Below, one piece after another: positions 9,402 to 19,276 of a stretch of DNA of 64,000 nt. The translations under genes and the position numbers were made by a program. The stretch is from Spirochaetales bacterium. Lineage in GTDB: Bacteria > Spirochaetota > Spirochaetia > UBA9216. The first letter of the stretch is position 1. Every line of letters starts with the position of its first letter. The notes below the pieces were generated by a model. That model saw nothing but the letters and a program-made list of their open reading frames with translations. It made no database searches and was not told the DNA's origin. The stretch covers positions 1 through 64,000 of the forward strand of contig JAEINK010000022.1 of NCBI GenBank assembly GCA_016342585.1. The letters are read 5' to 3'.

Positions 9402-10085
9402 TCAGTTTCTGCTTTTTTCATTCAGATAGTTGTTCTTTAAATTCCACTCAACAGCCCTCTGCATCAGTTCAGCACTGTCCTTAAGGTTTAATTTCGATTT
9501 AAGGTGAGACTTGTAAGTCTCAACCGTTTTAATACTGATATGCAGCTTTGCCGCGATGGCTTGATTCTTCATCCCCTCTCCCATCAGTTCAAATACCTGA
9601 ATCTCACGGTCACTCAGGTCGTCGATTATGGAAGTGGAAGATTTCTTTTTCCCGGCAACAAGCCGTTCAAGCATCTGGGATTTCATCTCTTCACTCAGAT
9701 AAATTTCCCCTTTTAATACCCGTTTGACAGCACCGACTACATTCTCGGTAGCTTCGGCTTTCATAATGAACCCTCTGGCACCGGCCCGAATAGTTCGTTC
9801 TGCATAAACCTCTTCATCATGAAGAGAGATGACAAGAATCTTTATATCCGGATAAAGAACGATGAGGTCCTTTATTAATTCAAGTCCGCTAGAGTTTTTC
9901 AAAGAGAGATCAACGAGTGCAATATCGGGAACTTTTTTTGCGATCAGTTCCAGAGCACCGACAGCATCCTCAGCACCCCCGATCACGACAAGATCCGGTT
10001 CCTGTTCAAGAAGCTGTTCAAAGCCCTGCCTTACAATGGGATGATCATCCACTATTACAACAGTATATTTTTTCCCTATGCTCAT
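9402..10085 (-). CDS. NarL/FixJ-type response regulator
   Basis: 227 residues. Receiver domain at about 8-125 (VIVDDHPIVRQGFEQLL; phospho-Asp in IALVDLSLKN; conserved Lys in FIMKAEATE). A LuxR-type helix-turn-helix follows at about 155-215 (LSDREIQVFELMGEG, then SIKTVETYKSHLKSKLNL). It binds DNA when phosphorylated. Its start overlaps the stop of the HisKA_3 kinase by 4 bases, so that kinase is its likely partner. Confidence 0.95.
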   Translation of the reverse strand: MSIGKKYTVVIVDDHPIVRQGFEQLLEQEPDLVVIGGAEDAVGALELIAKKVPDIALVDLSLKNSSGLELIKDLIVLYPDIKILVISLHDEEVYAERTIRAGARGFIMKAEATENVVGAVKRVLKGEIYLSEEMKSQMLERLVAGKKKSSTSIIDDLSDREIQVFELMGEGMKNQAIAAKLHISIKTVETYKSHLKSKLNLKDSAELMQRAVEWNLKNNYLNEKSRN

Positions 10086-11833
10086 ATTAAACCTGCCCCC
10101 TTCTCGCTCTGCATCATTATCCGGCAGGAGACGGTGGTCCCCTTTTCCAGGATACTGATAATATCAAGATTCCCTCGTATTATATCAGCCCTATACCGCA
10201 TATTGTCCAGCCCTAAGCCTCTTTTTATTAATTTCTCTGAAAAGCCTGAACCATTATCAATGATCTCCATAATCGCCCCTTCAGGCTCTCTTCTTAAATT
10301 GAGAATAATATTTTCCGCCATACCATGTTTAACAGCGTTATTAACACTCTCCTGGGCTATATGAAAGAGCTGAGAGGCCACACTTTCATCAAGAACAAGA
10401 GTGTTATCAAGATTACATTCCGTGGTAACACCATAAACCCGCTCCAGATACCGGGATAAGTTTTTTAAAGCATGAGGAAGTCCTTCATTCCGGAGTATAG
10501 CGGGGATAAGCCCCCGTGACAGTTCCCGGGTCTCCCGGATAGCCTCTTTTATGAGGTCCGCCAGTTCAATCGAGATCTTTTCAACACTCTCATAATTCTC
10601 CCGGCTGATCCCATTACGCAGAGCCTGAAGTTTAAGGGAGATCCCCGTTAACTGCTGGCCAAGATTATCATGAAGATCCCGGCCAATCCTGGTGCGTATA
10701 CTCTCTTCAGCCTGGGTTATTTTTCTCTCAAGGTTTGTTCGGGATGTCAGGTCACGCCCGATAAGCGAATACCCTCCCACCACATTATTAACATCCAAAA
10801 AGGGAGTCAGATGAACTGAAATGAATTTTGAATCTTCAGGATCGGCATGATGAAAAAATTCCATAGTCTTCAATTCATTTTTGGATTTTATAAAATCGGG
10901 AAACAGTACCTGAGGAAGAAGATCATAAATTTTCTCGCCAATGGCATCCTCTGCTTTAATTCTGAAAATCTTTTCTGCCCCATTGTTCCAGCTTTTAACG
11001 ATCCCATGCAGAGACAGGGCGGCAATAACATCTTCCGAACTTTCAACCACAGCACTTAAAAGCGATTCCATTTCGCGGATCTTCTGCACATTTGAAATAT
11101 CGCGAAACACATAAACATTCTGATTGAAACCCCTTTCGGTTCTTAAATTTTTACTGACAGAACACTCCAGGGGAATAATTAACTTTTCAAGTGGTTTTAC
11201 CAGGGTAATTCTCTGCGGAAGTTCGGGTAATATGAGGATATCCTCCAAAGGTTCTCCCGAATCTGAATAGAACTCCAGGTAATCCGGAAGAAGTGAACTG
11301 ATTTTCCTGTCACTATCAAACTTAGGCAGTGAAAAGATCTCCTCGGCCCTTCGATTATAAAAAAGCAAAACACCACTCTCCTCCACCGTAATCACGGCTT
11401 CATCGATGCTTTTTAAAGTAAGAGAGAGAAGTTCCTCTTTCTCCTCCACCTGAAGTTTCATCTTAAACCGATAGAGGGCTGTCTCTATGGTAGTCTTGAT
11501 ATCCTTATAGTAAAATGATTTTGAAAGATAACCGAAAGGCTGGGCCATCTTTGCCCGTTCAAGGGTTTCATCATCCGAATAGGCCGTAAGAAAAATCACG
11601 GGGATCCTCATATCATGATGTATCTTAGTGGCCAGCTCTATCCCGTCGATATCGCCTTTGATATGGATATCCATGAGTATTATATCGACTTTAATTGTTG
11701 ATAGAAGCACCAGGGCTTCTCTTCCGGAGGAACAGATCCCGGGAATTTTATACCCCATTTTTTTTAAAGTCAAAGAGATATCAGCCGCAACAATGGCTTC
11801 ATCTTCCACTATCAGAATATTAGTTGTATCCAT
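10082..11833 (-). CDS. Soluble REC-PAS-PAS-HisKA_3 histidine kinase (NarX/DegS class)
   Basis: 583 residues with an N-terminal receiver domain (about 5-120; IILMDIHIKGDIDG), two PAS domains (about 130-245 and 255-370), then the HisKA_3 dimerisation motif RTRIGRDLHDNLGQQLTGIS and an HATPase_c domain (about 480-570; NNAVKHG, DNGSGF, GLGLDNM). This class phosphorylates NarL-type regulators, and one overlaps its stop by 4 bases. There are no membrane segments. The N-terminal receiver mirrors that of the hybrid kinase two genes down, which suggests cross-phosphorylation. Confidence 0.93.
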   Translation of the reverse strand: MDTTNILIVEDEAIVAADISLTLKKMGYKIPGICSSGREALVLLSTIKVDIILMDIHIKGDIDGIELATKIHHDMRIPVIFLTAYSDDETLERAKMAQPFGYLSKSFYYKDIKTTIETALYRFKMKLQVEEKEELLSLTLKSIDEAVITVEESGVLLFYNRRAEEIFSLPKFDSDRKISSLLPDYLEFYSDSGEPLEDILILPELPQRITLVKPLEKLIIPLECSVSKNLRTERGFNQNVYVFRDISNVQKIREMESLLSAVVESSEDVIAALSLHGIVKSWNNGAEKIFRIKAEDAIGEKIYDLLPQVLFPDFIKSKNELKTMEFFHHADPEDSKFISVHLTPFLDVNNVVGGYSLIGRDLTSRTNLERKITQAEESIRTRIGRDLHDNLGQQLTGISLKLQALRNGISRENYESVEKISIELADLIKEAIRETRELSRGLIPAILRNEGLPHALKNLSRYLERVYGVTTECNLDNTLVLDESVASQLFHIAQESVNNAVKHGMAENIILNLRREPEGAIMEIIDNGSGFSEKLIKRGLGLDNMRYRADIIRGNLDIISILEKGTTVSCRIMMQSEKGAGLI

Positions 11834-11843
11834 TTTCTTCCTG

Positions 11844-13640
11844 CTAAATCAGATTCGAAAGATTAACATAGGCTGCCAGCTGAACAACACTCTCCATAAA
11901 ACCGGCCTTGCGTTTTTTTATACGAATCTGAAGTAGCACCACATTATACTCCTCTTCATATCTCCATTCATATACTGTAAGGGGATCGTTTTCTGAAAGT
12001 CCTGTCTCCTCGGCAGACATTCCGGGATAGACCTTCTTGATCACATAATTTTTTCTACCGGTCGGTTCAATCTCCATCCCGAAGAGGGGAAGCACCAGCC
12101 TCTCCATGGAATCAATCTCAAGAGAGTTCTCTAAAGGCATATCGGGCCGTTCATCAAGGTTCAAAAGAGAGGTAAACTCCTCTTCTCCTCTTTTCCAGTG
12201 AAAGGCGGCAAGCCTCTGTCCGTCCAGAGACATGATGACTTTCTGAGCCTCACCGAGGGATTTGACAACCGTTCCATTTACAGAAAGCAACATATCCCCG
12301 GGCTTTATCCCGCCCCGTTCCGAAGGAGAAGCGGGATAGGTATAGAGAACTTCCATCCCCTTATTCCCTTCATAAAGGGATGCCCCGATCCAGGGAATTT
12401 CCTGACGCCCCCCCTCATAAAAGGAAGGAATCCGTCCGCTTACCCATTCGGAGGGTATGGCAAAATTCACCCCTTCGAACTGTTCAATGCCCGCGAAAAC
12501 AACACCGATAAGTTCACCCGACTCGTTCAGTAAAGGACCACCACTGTTTCCGCTGTTTATAGGGACATCAACCTGAATGGTGTCGCCGACCTCAAGGAGC
12601 CGTCTACCCGTGGCGGAAATGATTCCAGATGTGATGGTATTTTCCAATCCCCCGGGTGAACCGATAGCATAGATTTTATCTCCCGGAACATACTCCTCCA
12701 CATTTTTAAAGGAGTAGATATATTCAGGCTCCATAACTGTTTTTAAAAGAGCGATATCGAAAACAGGATCCCAGCCGATCACTTCGGCAGGGATTTTATC
12801 ACCCTGTTCTCCCGGGAGCCTTATATATAGCCTGGAATAACCAGAGTATTCAGGATCGACTTCTGACTCAATGACATGATGATTTGTGATAAGGTAACCC
12901 CGTTTATCGATAAAAAAACCGCTACCAATAACCCGATCGGCATACCCCATACCGGACTCTACTTTGATTCCGCGGTTGACCCAGATAGTAACTGTCCCTT
13001 TCATGAAATCAAGGGGGGTTCCCTCCACAGCAAGATAGTCAGTAAAGGAGGCAGGGGCCTCCATGCCTTTCAGCCTCATAATAGCGACAATCTGCTTTAG
13101 TCCCTCCCGGGATTGTTCAACCAGAGCCAGTTCCCCATAACGGAGAAGCTCCTCTTCGGCAGGAATATCGTAAGCCAAAGATTTCTGAAATATAATTAAA
13201 GCAGGAACAGGTAAATCTTCAATCAGAGTTTCCGCCTGTTTTCTAAGAATCTCACCCTCCGTCCAGACAATAGAGTCTGAATCCGGGCTAAATGCAGAGT
13301 ACGCCTCCAAATTGGCAAGGACAACCGAGAGTTCCTTATGATAAGTAAGGGCATCTGCCCAGGTTCCGGAATCCAGAGCCTTGTTATAATTTTCTTTGAG
13401 CAGCAGAAAGGCCTGCTCTTCAAGCTCAAGGACTTCATCACCCACAAGTTCCGGAAATTCCCGCTTTAAGGTATCTGTATCCTGAATTACTCGTCCATAC
13501 TCCCCCGCCGTCAGATTATCCTTGAGTTTATTGATAGTCGCCTCATTAACAGAAATCACCTCAGGAATCCACTCATTTCCAGTTGTTACACATGATGTTA
13601 AAAACAAAAGAAAAAACAGAGGGAATATTTTTATGTTCAC
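11844..13640 (-). CDS. DegP-like serine protease lipoprotein with PDZ domain
   Basis: 598 residues. The signal peptide ends in a lipobox (LFLTSC, Cys17). A helical/TPR-like region covers about 25-205, then a trypsin-like S1C protease domain with an apparently intact triad: His255 (TNHHV), Asp295 (FDIALLK) and Ser366 (NSGNSGGPLL). A PDZ domain follows (about 420-495; GGIKPGDMLLSVNG), then a second partial PDZ-like region. Anchored in a periplasm-facing membrane, it should cleave misfolded envelope proteins. It overlaps the upstream TPR gene by 4 bases and precedes the kinase genes by 10, so it may supply or process their envelope signal (inference). Confidence 0.9.
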   Translation of the reverse strand: MNIKIFPLFFLLFLTSCVTTGNEWIPEVISVNEATINKLKDNLTAGEYGRVIQDTDTLKREFPELVGDEVLELEEQAFLLLKENYNKALDSGTWADALTYHKELSVVLANLEAYSAFSPDSDSIVWTEGEILRKQAETLIEDLPVPALIIFQKSLAYDIPAEEELLRYGELALVEQSREGLKQIVAIMRLKGMEAPASFTDYLAVEGTPLDFMKGTVTIWVNRGIKVESGMGYADRVIGSGFFIDKRGYLITNHHVIESEVDPEYSGYSRLYIRLPGEQGDKIPAEVIGWDPVFDIALLKTVMEPEYIYSFKNVEEYVPGDKIYAIGSPGGLENTITSGIISATGRRLLEVGDTIQVDVPINSGNSGGPLLNESGELIGVVFAGIEQFEGVNFAIPSEWVSGRIPSFYEGGRQEIPWIGASLYEGNKGMEVLYTYPASPSERGGIKPGDMLLSVNGTVVKSLGEAQKVIMSLDGQRLAAFHWKRGEEEFTSLLNLDERPDMPLENSLEIDSMERLVLPLFGMEIEPTGRKNYVIKKVYPGMSAEETGLSENDPLTVYEWRYEEEYNVVLLQIRIKKRKAGFMESVVQLAAYVNLSNLI

Positions 13641-15316
13641 TTCAAAGCCTCGATCTCAATTAGTATATCGTAGTTGCCGTCATCTTTAGAGGAATATTCT
13701 CTAAGGATTCGTGTATCCACTCTTCGCTCCCGGCAATCATAGGAACCATTCTGGTTAAAATCCCAGAAAAACCACCCATCATCATCACGGAAAACAGAAA
13801 GAGATGAACGCCCTTCCGTCCTTCCCGGTGTCTCGGCATATTCATAGATCCCATCTTCACGGGCATCATGGGCTATAAGTTTCAGAAAACCATCCTGATA
13901 ATAAGAAATAGTATCCCATCCCGGGTCACCTGTCAGATCCTGTTCGATAAATTCGACACTTCCATTGCGGACATAGAATCTGCGGCGAAATTCATCGCCG
14001 CCCTTCGGAAAGGTAGAGGTAATTCCCCCTCGATTAAAAAGAGGAATATACTCTTCAAGAGGTGAATCATCGCCGGGTGAGTAGATAAGGACATTTCTGG
14101 AATTGGTCTGGACATACCCCCAATCCGGTTCAGGGATCTCAAAAGAGGGAACCGATTCAAAAGGTGAGACCTCGGGAAAATCGATGGCGAACTGACCAAG
14201 AGCCAGGTTATACACTAAAATTCGCTCCTCATCCCGCCGGGTTATCCGTCTTACCCAGGGATAAAGCTCATATTCAATGAAAATATCTGAATTTCCAGTT
14301 AATGTAAGAGTCCGCAGAATCCCATTCTCATATTCACCGGTAAGTTCTTTTTTGCCATCCTGATCAGGATCCCACTTAAGGGAAGAAATTTTACCATCTG
14401 AAAAGTCGACAATTATTTCCGACCACCCATCGTCATTGAGATCCTCTCTTAGCTCACCGGTCCAGGAATTAAAAAGGGTTTCGACAATGCGGCGTTGATT
14501 ATTAAAGGGCAGGGCCATCAAAAGCTCGCGGAGTAAATCACCATCATTAAAAACCCCCTTATCGGCCAATTCCGTAATCAGCGCGACATTCTCAAGTCCG
14601 AACTGCTTGATCCTCTTGATTTCAGATTCCAGATTAAAAAAATCCCGTTCATCATAAATGTCAAAGAGTTCTGAAACATTATCTTCTACTTCAGGAATTA
14701 TCAGGGGTAAAATTATCTCAACCAGATCCGGGTGATTCACAGTTCCATTCAAAAGAAGGTCAGCATACCTCCCCTGCTCACCCGGTGCGAGTTCGAAAAG
14801 AAGGTCGTAGAGTATTCTGGAATCGGGGTAAAAAGCGAGTCCCTCTTTAACCGTATCAACCGCATCGGCCATCCGTCCGGCTTCTTTTAAAGCACGTCCA
14901 TGCATCCAGATAAAGCTATCGGAAGGTCTGGGATTAAAATCGGGGTCCGAAAGAAGAGTCAATGATTTTGAATAATTTTTGGTCTGGAAAAGTATGGGAA
15001 TATAATTTTCAGCCAGGTCAGCGGGAGAGTATATAGTCCAGTCATCCACAATCAGGGCCTCGTTGAAATAGAGGCCGCATTTACTTAAGGAGTCTCGTTT
15101 TTGAAACCCCAGTCGACCAAGAAGGTATAGCATATCACTATCCCGGTAAATAAATTGCCGGGCCGTATTTATAAGTTTTTCAGACTCACTATAATCACCT
15201 GCCTCAAAAAGAAAGGCTGCTTCATTAAGGTATAACCGACCGATATCCCTATCATGTTCAGCCCACAAAAATCCGGTAGACAGGAGAATTGCTATTATTA
15301 TTCTGGTAATTTTCAT
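13637..15316 (-). CDS. Exported TPR-containing protein, function unknown
   Basis: 559 residues with a signal peptide (about 1-19, ending GFLWA). TPR-like helical pairs make up the first half (about 25-200). The second half has Asp-rich loops such as DLNDDGWSEIIVD, DPDQDGKKELTG and DFNQNGSYDC, which resemble FG-GAP/calcium-binding or MORN-like text-processing repeats. It is probably a periplasmic or surface scaffold. First gene of the leftward unit that continues into the DegP-like lipoprotein and the two-component genes. No catalytic motif is recognised. Confidence 0.7.
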   Translation of the reverse strand: MKITRIIIAILLSTGFLWAEHDRDIGRLYLNEAAFLFEAGDYSESEKLINTARQFIYRDSDMLYLLGRLGFQKRDSLSKCGLYFNEALIVDDWTIYSPADLAENYIPILFQTKNYSKSLTLLSDPDFNPRPSDSFIWMHGRALKEAGRMADAVDTVKEGLAFYPDSRILYDLLFELAPGEQGRYADLLLNGTVNHPDLVEIILPLIIPEVEDNVSELFDIYDERDFFNLESEIKRIKQFGLENVALITELADKGVFNDGDLLRELLMALPFNNQRRIVETLFNSWTGELREDLNDDGWSEIIVDFSDGKISSLKWDPDQDGKKELTGEYENGILRTLTLTGNSDIFIEYELYPWVRRITRRDEERILVYNLALGQFAIDFPEVSPFESVPSFEIPEPDWGYVQTNSRNVLIYSPGDDSPLEEYIPLFNRGGITSTFPKGGDEFRRRFYVRNGSVEFIEQDLTGDPGWDTISYYQDGFLKLIAHDAREDGIYEYAETPGRTEGRSSLSVFRDDDGWFFWDFNQNGSYDCRERRVDTRILREYSSKDDGNYDILIEIEALK

Positions 15317-15369
15317 AAAGGCTCCCTACCCCTTTATCGGAGATGCTTATTGAAAGATAGAGCCAAAAA

Positions 15370-15394
15370 AACCCCGGAAATCCGGGGCTTTTTT
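15370..15394 (-). terminator. Terminator after ftsH
   Basis: The 7-bp stem CCCCGGA/TCCGGGG (15372-15378 with 15381-15387) has a T run on the minus strand. T-rich bases also lie on the plus side. It separates ftsH from the TPR-protease-kinase unit. Confidence 0.85.
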
Positions 15395-15424
15395 ATATAT
15401 GTTCCAGAGCCCCTAAAAGGCCCT

Positions 15425-17293
15425 CTATTTTTCAACTTCATCTTTATTTAAACCAAGGAGTTCCTTCATATCTTTATCATCAAGGGTTTCCCTCTCAATT
15501 AAAGCGTCAGTCACAGCCTCAAGCTGAGACTTATGTTTGATAAGAATCTCTCTTGTTTCCTTAAGACAACCATCAAGAATTTTCTTGATCTCATCATCAA
15601 GCTTGTTCCCGGTTTCCACCGAATACTCTTTATGGTTGGCAATCTCTTTACCGATAAAAATCGGCTCATCATCGGTTCCATAGGATGTAAACCCAATCGC
15701 ACTGGACATCCCCCACTCCCGGACCATCCGCCTGGCAAGATTCGTTGCCTGCTTAATGTCGTTTGAAGTTCCAGTTGTCGTTTCGTTGAAGAATATCTCC
15801 TCCGCCACATAACCACCCATGGTGATCTTGATTCGATCGAGAAGCCAGCTCTTATTCTTTGAATAGGTATCCTTTAACGGGAGGGAAACTGCCATACCCA
15901 AAGCTTGTCCACGGGGTACAATAGTGACCTTATGCAGAGGATCCGTGTTTTTCAGATGATAGTGAAGAAGAGCATGACCCGCTTCATGTGCAGCCGTTGC
16001 TCTCTTCTCCTCAGGGGTGAAAACCTTAGATGATCGTGCTACACCAAGAAGAAGTTTATCTCTGGCTTCTTCAAAATCCTTCATCCTGACCTTTTCAGAA
16101 CCTTCACGGGCTGCAAAAAGTGCTGCTTCATTCACAAGGTTGGCAAGATCTGCGCCGGAGGTTCCGGGAGTAGAACGGGCAACCCTGTTCAGATCAACAT
16201 TGGGAGACAGGGGCACTTTTTCACCATGAATCTTCAGAATTGCCTCCCGCTCGGAGACATCGGGCATATCGACAACTACCTGTCGGTCAAAACGACCTGG
16301 TCTGAGAAGGGCCGGATCCAGTACGTCGGGTCTATTGGTAGCGGCAATCATGATAACACCGTCTTTCGTATCAAAACCATCCATTTCGACGAGCATCTGA
16401 TTCAAGGTCTGTTCCCTCTCATCATGTCCCCCGCCGTATCCCGCGCCTCGGGTTCTACCAACAGCATCAAGCTCATCAATAAAAAGTATACAAGGAGCAT
16501 TTTTTCGCCCCTGTTCAAAAAGGTCTCTAACTCTGCTTGCCCCGACACCGACAAACATTTCCACAAAGTCGGAACCAGACATATGAAAGAAAGCAACACC
16601 CGCCTCTCCCGCAATCGCCTTGGCGAGGAGTGTTTTACCCGTACCGGGCATTCCTACAAGGAGCACCCCCTTGGGTATTCTTGCACCAATTGAGGTAAAC
16701 TTATCGGGATTTTTAAGGAAATCCACGACTTCCTCAAGTTCATATTTCGCTTCCTTCTGTCCGGCCACATCACGGAAGGTAACCTTCTTACCACCGGTGT
16801 TATATTTCTTCGCCTTACTTTTTCCGAATGAAAAAGCTTTGCCACCCCCGCCCTGAACTTGTCTGAACATGAACCAGATGAAGAAAAAACCAATGACCCA
16901 GGGAAGAAACTGAATAAATACAGCCAGGGGAGAAACCGTCCGCTCCGCCCCTTCAAAGACAATTCCCTTCTCCCGGAGTTCTATCATTAGAGCATCGTCA
17001 TAATAGGGAATCGCAGTCTTAAAAAGTGTTGAACCACCACTTCCCCCGTTCAGAGTCCCGTGAATTTCTTCATTATCATATATCTTCACACTGCCGATAC
17101 GGCCGTCATCCAGATACGCAAGAAAAGTTGAGTAGGGTATTTCCATACTCGGTGAACTGTCATTCATAAAAAACATGACGATAAACATCAGTACCAGTGA
17201 GGCCAGAAAAAAGAGGGCAAACTTATTGTTACCGAAATTAAAACTTGGCTTGTTGGGATCCTGATCATTCCTGTTGTTGTCGTTATTGTCCAA
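15425..17293 (-). CDS. ftsH: ATP-dependent zinc metalloprotease FtsH
   Basis: 622 residues. Two membrane segments (about 25-43 and 127-146) flank a periplasmic domain. The AAA domain has Walker A GMPGTGKT, Walker [12 protein letters not shown] and a complete second region of homology (RPGRFDRQ). The zinc site HEAGH is in the peptidase domain, with the third ligand Asp in a conserved downstream segment. It degrades membrane and regulatory proteins at the inner membrane as a hexamer. It directly follows tilS (stop and start abut), in the classic tilS-ftsH order. The terminator at 15370-15394 ends the operon. Confidence 0.98.
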   Translation of the reverse strand: MDNNDNNRNDQDPNKPSFNFGNNKFALFFLASLVLMFIVMFFMNDSSPSMEIPYSTFLAYLDDGRIGSVKIYDNEEIHGTLNGGSGGSTLFKTAIPYYDDALMIELREKGIVFEGAERTVSPLAVFIQFLPWVIGFFFIWFMFRQVQGGGGKAFSFGKSKAKKYNTGGKKVTFRDVAGQKEAKYELEEVVDFLKNPDKFTSIGARIPKGVLLVGMPGTGKTLLAKAIAGEAGVAFFHMSGSDFVEMFVGVGASRVRDLFEQGRKNAPCILFIDELDAVGRTRGAGYGGGHDEREQTLNQMLVEMDGFDTKDGVIMIAATNRPDVLDPALLRPGRFDRQVVVDMPDVSEREAILKIHGEKVPLSPNVDLNRVARSTPGTSGADLANLVNEAALFAAREGSEKVRMKDFEEARDKLLLGVARSSKVFTPEEKRATAAHEAGHALLHYHLKNTDPLHKVTIVPRGQALGMAVSLPLKDTYSKNKSWLLDRIKITMGGYVAEEIFFNETTTGTSNDIKQATNLARRMVREWGMSSAIGFTSYGTDDEPIFIGKEIANHKEYSVETGNKLDDEIKKILDGCLKETREILIKHKSQLEAVTDALIERETLDDKDMKELLGLNKDEVEK

Positions 17294-18727
17294 CTAAAAC
17301 TCCCTTAGAGACCAACTGATGAACCAACATTCATCATTTACGGTCTTATTCTTTACTTCATTTCGCTCGGAAAAGCGGTTGAGTCCTCCCCATGGAGAAG
17401 CCAGTACACCGAGAATTCCGGATTTGTCCACTATTACAGGGACCTTCCATTTATCTCCAGCATCTAAATGCCAACCGTTAAAAAGCTTTTTAAGGCTTTT
17501 ATTTCCCTCGGGCAGATATATTTCATCCCCGGGGAGTCGTGAACGGATAAACACAGGAGGGTTAATTTCACCTTTCCGAATATAAATACCATTATCAGTC
17601 GCATATCTTCTCTCTATAAGTTCAATTTTAAACTTATATTCTGAAACGATAAATGACCGATTATTTCTAATTATGATAAGATAACTGTTTTTTTGGGGAA
17701 AAACAATATCCCGACTCCAAAAAACTCGTCCCTTGAGTATTTTAAGAGAAATCCCATAACCGGCAAGCAGTACGCCATCGGATTTTTCAAGGATCCCCCC
17801 CTCTGCAGAGGAAGATAAAGAGTTCAGGAATCTGAAAGGCACCCTTTTCCGCTCAGGAAAAGTAAGATTATATAAATTAAATAAAGATTCTATCACAAGA
17901 GTTCGAGGTGTATTGAAGAAAACTTCTGAATCAAGAGACCAGGTGGTATTCTGATCAACACCTTTGACGGCCCGCCACTGAACCCGGCTTTTCTGCTCGG
18001 CTTCGATAAAAGCTGCCGTGCTGGCCATTTTATCACTTAAGGAGGATAACGACCGTCTGTATCCCGGAAAAACAGCCTCGATCGCAGGCATAAGATTGTT
18101 CCGGATCCTGTTCCTAAGAAAATCTTCATCCAGGTTTGAAGGATCTGTTATCCAGACATCCCCCCTCTCTTCCAGAAACTTAATGAGAGTTCGCTTTTCC
18201 ACCGCTAAAAGGGGCCTGATTATATTCCCTCTTACAGCTTTTATTCCTGAAAGACCAGCGGCACTGCCTCCCTGGAAAAAACGCATAATCAGGGTTTCCA
18301 TCTGATCATCCTGATGATGACCCAGAGCAAGTAAATCAAATCCCTTTTTATCCATTAAACCTTTAAAAAAATCATACCGACTGAGCCGGGCAACCTCCTC
18401 AAGGCTTCGCCCCTCACTCCTGGCTCTCTCTTTTAAAACACCAGCGGCAATTTCACCACGAAAAAGCTTAATTCCCAGCTTTTCAGCAAAAGACCTGGCA
18501 AAGATTCCCTCCGTCTCAAGCTCTTCTGCGGCTCTAATCCCATGATCAAGGTATGCCAGTACCGGCTCAATTTTAAGTTTTTTTCTATTTTCCCATAAAA
18601 GAATGGCAAGAGAAAGAGAATCGGCTCCACCTGAAAAGCCTATAAGAACTTTTGCATTGTCTTTACGAGGAAGAGAGGAGAAAAAGTTAAGGATTTCCTT
18701 GTTAAGTCTGTTTTCTGTTAAACTCAT
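17294..18727 (-). CDS. tilS: tRNA(Ile)-lysidine synthase
   Basis: 477 residues. The N-terminal PP-loop ATPase carries SGGADS near residue 30 and the family motif GHHQDDQMET. The C-terminal TilS domain reads RSRLPGDEIYLPEGNKSLKK and then DKWKVPVIVD. It converts C34 of tRNA-Ile(CAU) to lysidine so that AUA is read as Ile and the tRNA is charged with Ile. The start overlaps the end of pth by 26 bases. The gene ends one base before ftsH begins. Confidence 0.95.
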   Translation of the reverse strand: MSLTENRLNKEILNFFSSLPRKDNAKVLIGFSGGADSLSLAILLWENRKKLKIEPVLAYLDHGIRAAEELETEGIFARSFAEKLGIKLFRGEIAAGVLKERARSEGRSLEEVARLSRYDFFKGLMDKKGFDLLALGHHQDDQMETLIMRFFQGGSAAGLSGIKAVRGNIIRPLLAVEKRTLIKFLEERGDVWITDPSNLDEDFLRNRIRNNLMPAIEAVFPGYRRSLSSLSDKMASTAAFIEAEQKSRVQWRAVKGVDQNTTWSLDSEVFFNTPRTLVIESLFNLYNLTFPERKRVPFRFLNSLSSSAEGGILEKSDGVLLAGYGISLKILKGRVFWSRDIVFPQKNSYLIIIRNNRSFIVSEYKFKIELIERRYATDNGIYIRKGEINPPVFIRSRLPGDEIYLPEGNKSLKKLFNGWHLDAGDKWKVPVIVDKSGILGVLASPWGGLNRFSERNEVKNKTVNDECWFISWSLREF

Positions 18728-19274
18728 TCATTACCCTTGAAACTGGATTTTCAATGAGTGAAAAAACCGCATCACAGGCATTTTCCTCTGCCGTTCGTAT
18801 CTCTTTATTATGAAGATCAGAACTTCCCAGAACATGTTCAACCACGGTCACACCTTTATCCGGTCTACCAACCCCAAGATAAAACCTTAAAAAATCATCG
18901 GTTTTCAAATACTCCAGAATGGATTTAATGCCGTTGTGCCCGGCTGACGAGCCCTTCTGCTTTATTCTTAACTCACCCGGTTTCAAATCCATATTATCAC
19001 AAAGGATGACTATGGTTCTATCCTCATCCGGCCAACGCTTCAGAACAGCCGGAAGAACATCTCCGGATCTATTCATATAAGTAAGAGGCTTAATTAGAAT
19101 GAGTTTGTTTTCATTAATTTTTGATTCAGAATATAAAAAAGGCCGGAAGAAAGCCTTTTTTAACTTTCTTCCGGTTCTATTCTGGAGAAGATCCAATACT
19201 CTGAACCCGACATTATGCCGGGTATCGTAATATTTCGGTCCGGGATTCCCCAGACCAATAACAATATAATTCAG
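18702..19274 (-). CDS. pth: Peptidyl-tRNA hydrolase, apparent CTG start
   Basis: 190 residues if translation starts at CTG 19274-19272. The first ATG in frame (19196) would give 164 residues and lose the motif GLGNPGPKYYDTRHNVGF, which holds the residues equivalent to catalytic Asn10 and His20 of E. coli Pth. The frame holds no ATG, GTG or TTG between an upstream stop and that motif. The CTG sits 5 bases after a GGAGAG ribosome binding site that also forms the end of rplY, and gives the normal family length. The later motif ILCDNMDLKPGELRIKQKGS carries the third catalytic residue, Asp. It cleaves peptidyl-tRNA to recycle tRNA. Confidence 0.9.
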   Translation of the reverse strand: MNYIVIGLGNPGPKYYDTRHNVGFRVLDLLQNRTGRKLKKAFFRPFLYSESKINENKLILIKPLTYMNRSGDVLPAVLKRWPDEDRTIVILCDNMDLKPGELRIKQKGSSAGHNGIKSILEYLKTDDFLRFYLGVGRPDKGVTVVEHVLGSSDLHNKEIRTAEENACDAVFSLIENPVSRVMNEFNRKQT

Positions 19275-19276
19275 GA

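Noticed and set aside
16226-16693. 155-codon frame antisense to ftsH
   Set aside because: It lies opposite the conserved AAA domain of FtsH, where codon bias leaves open antisense frames.
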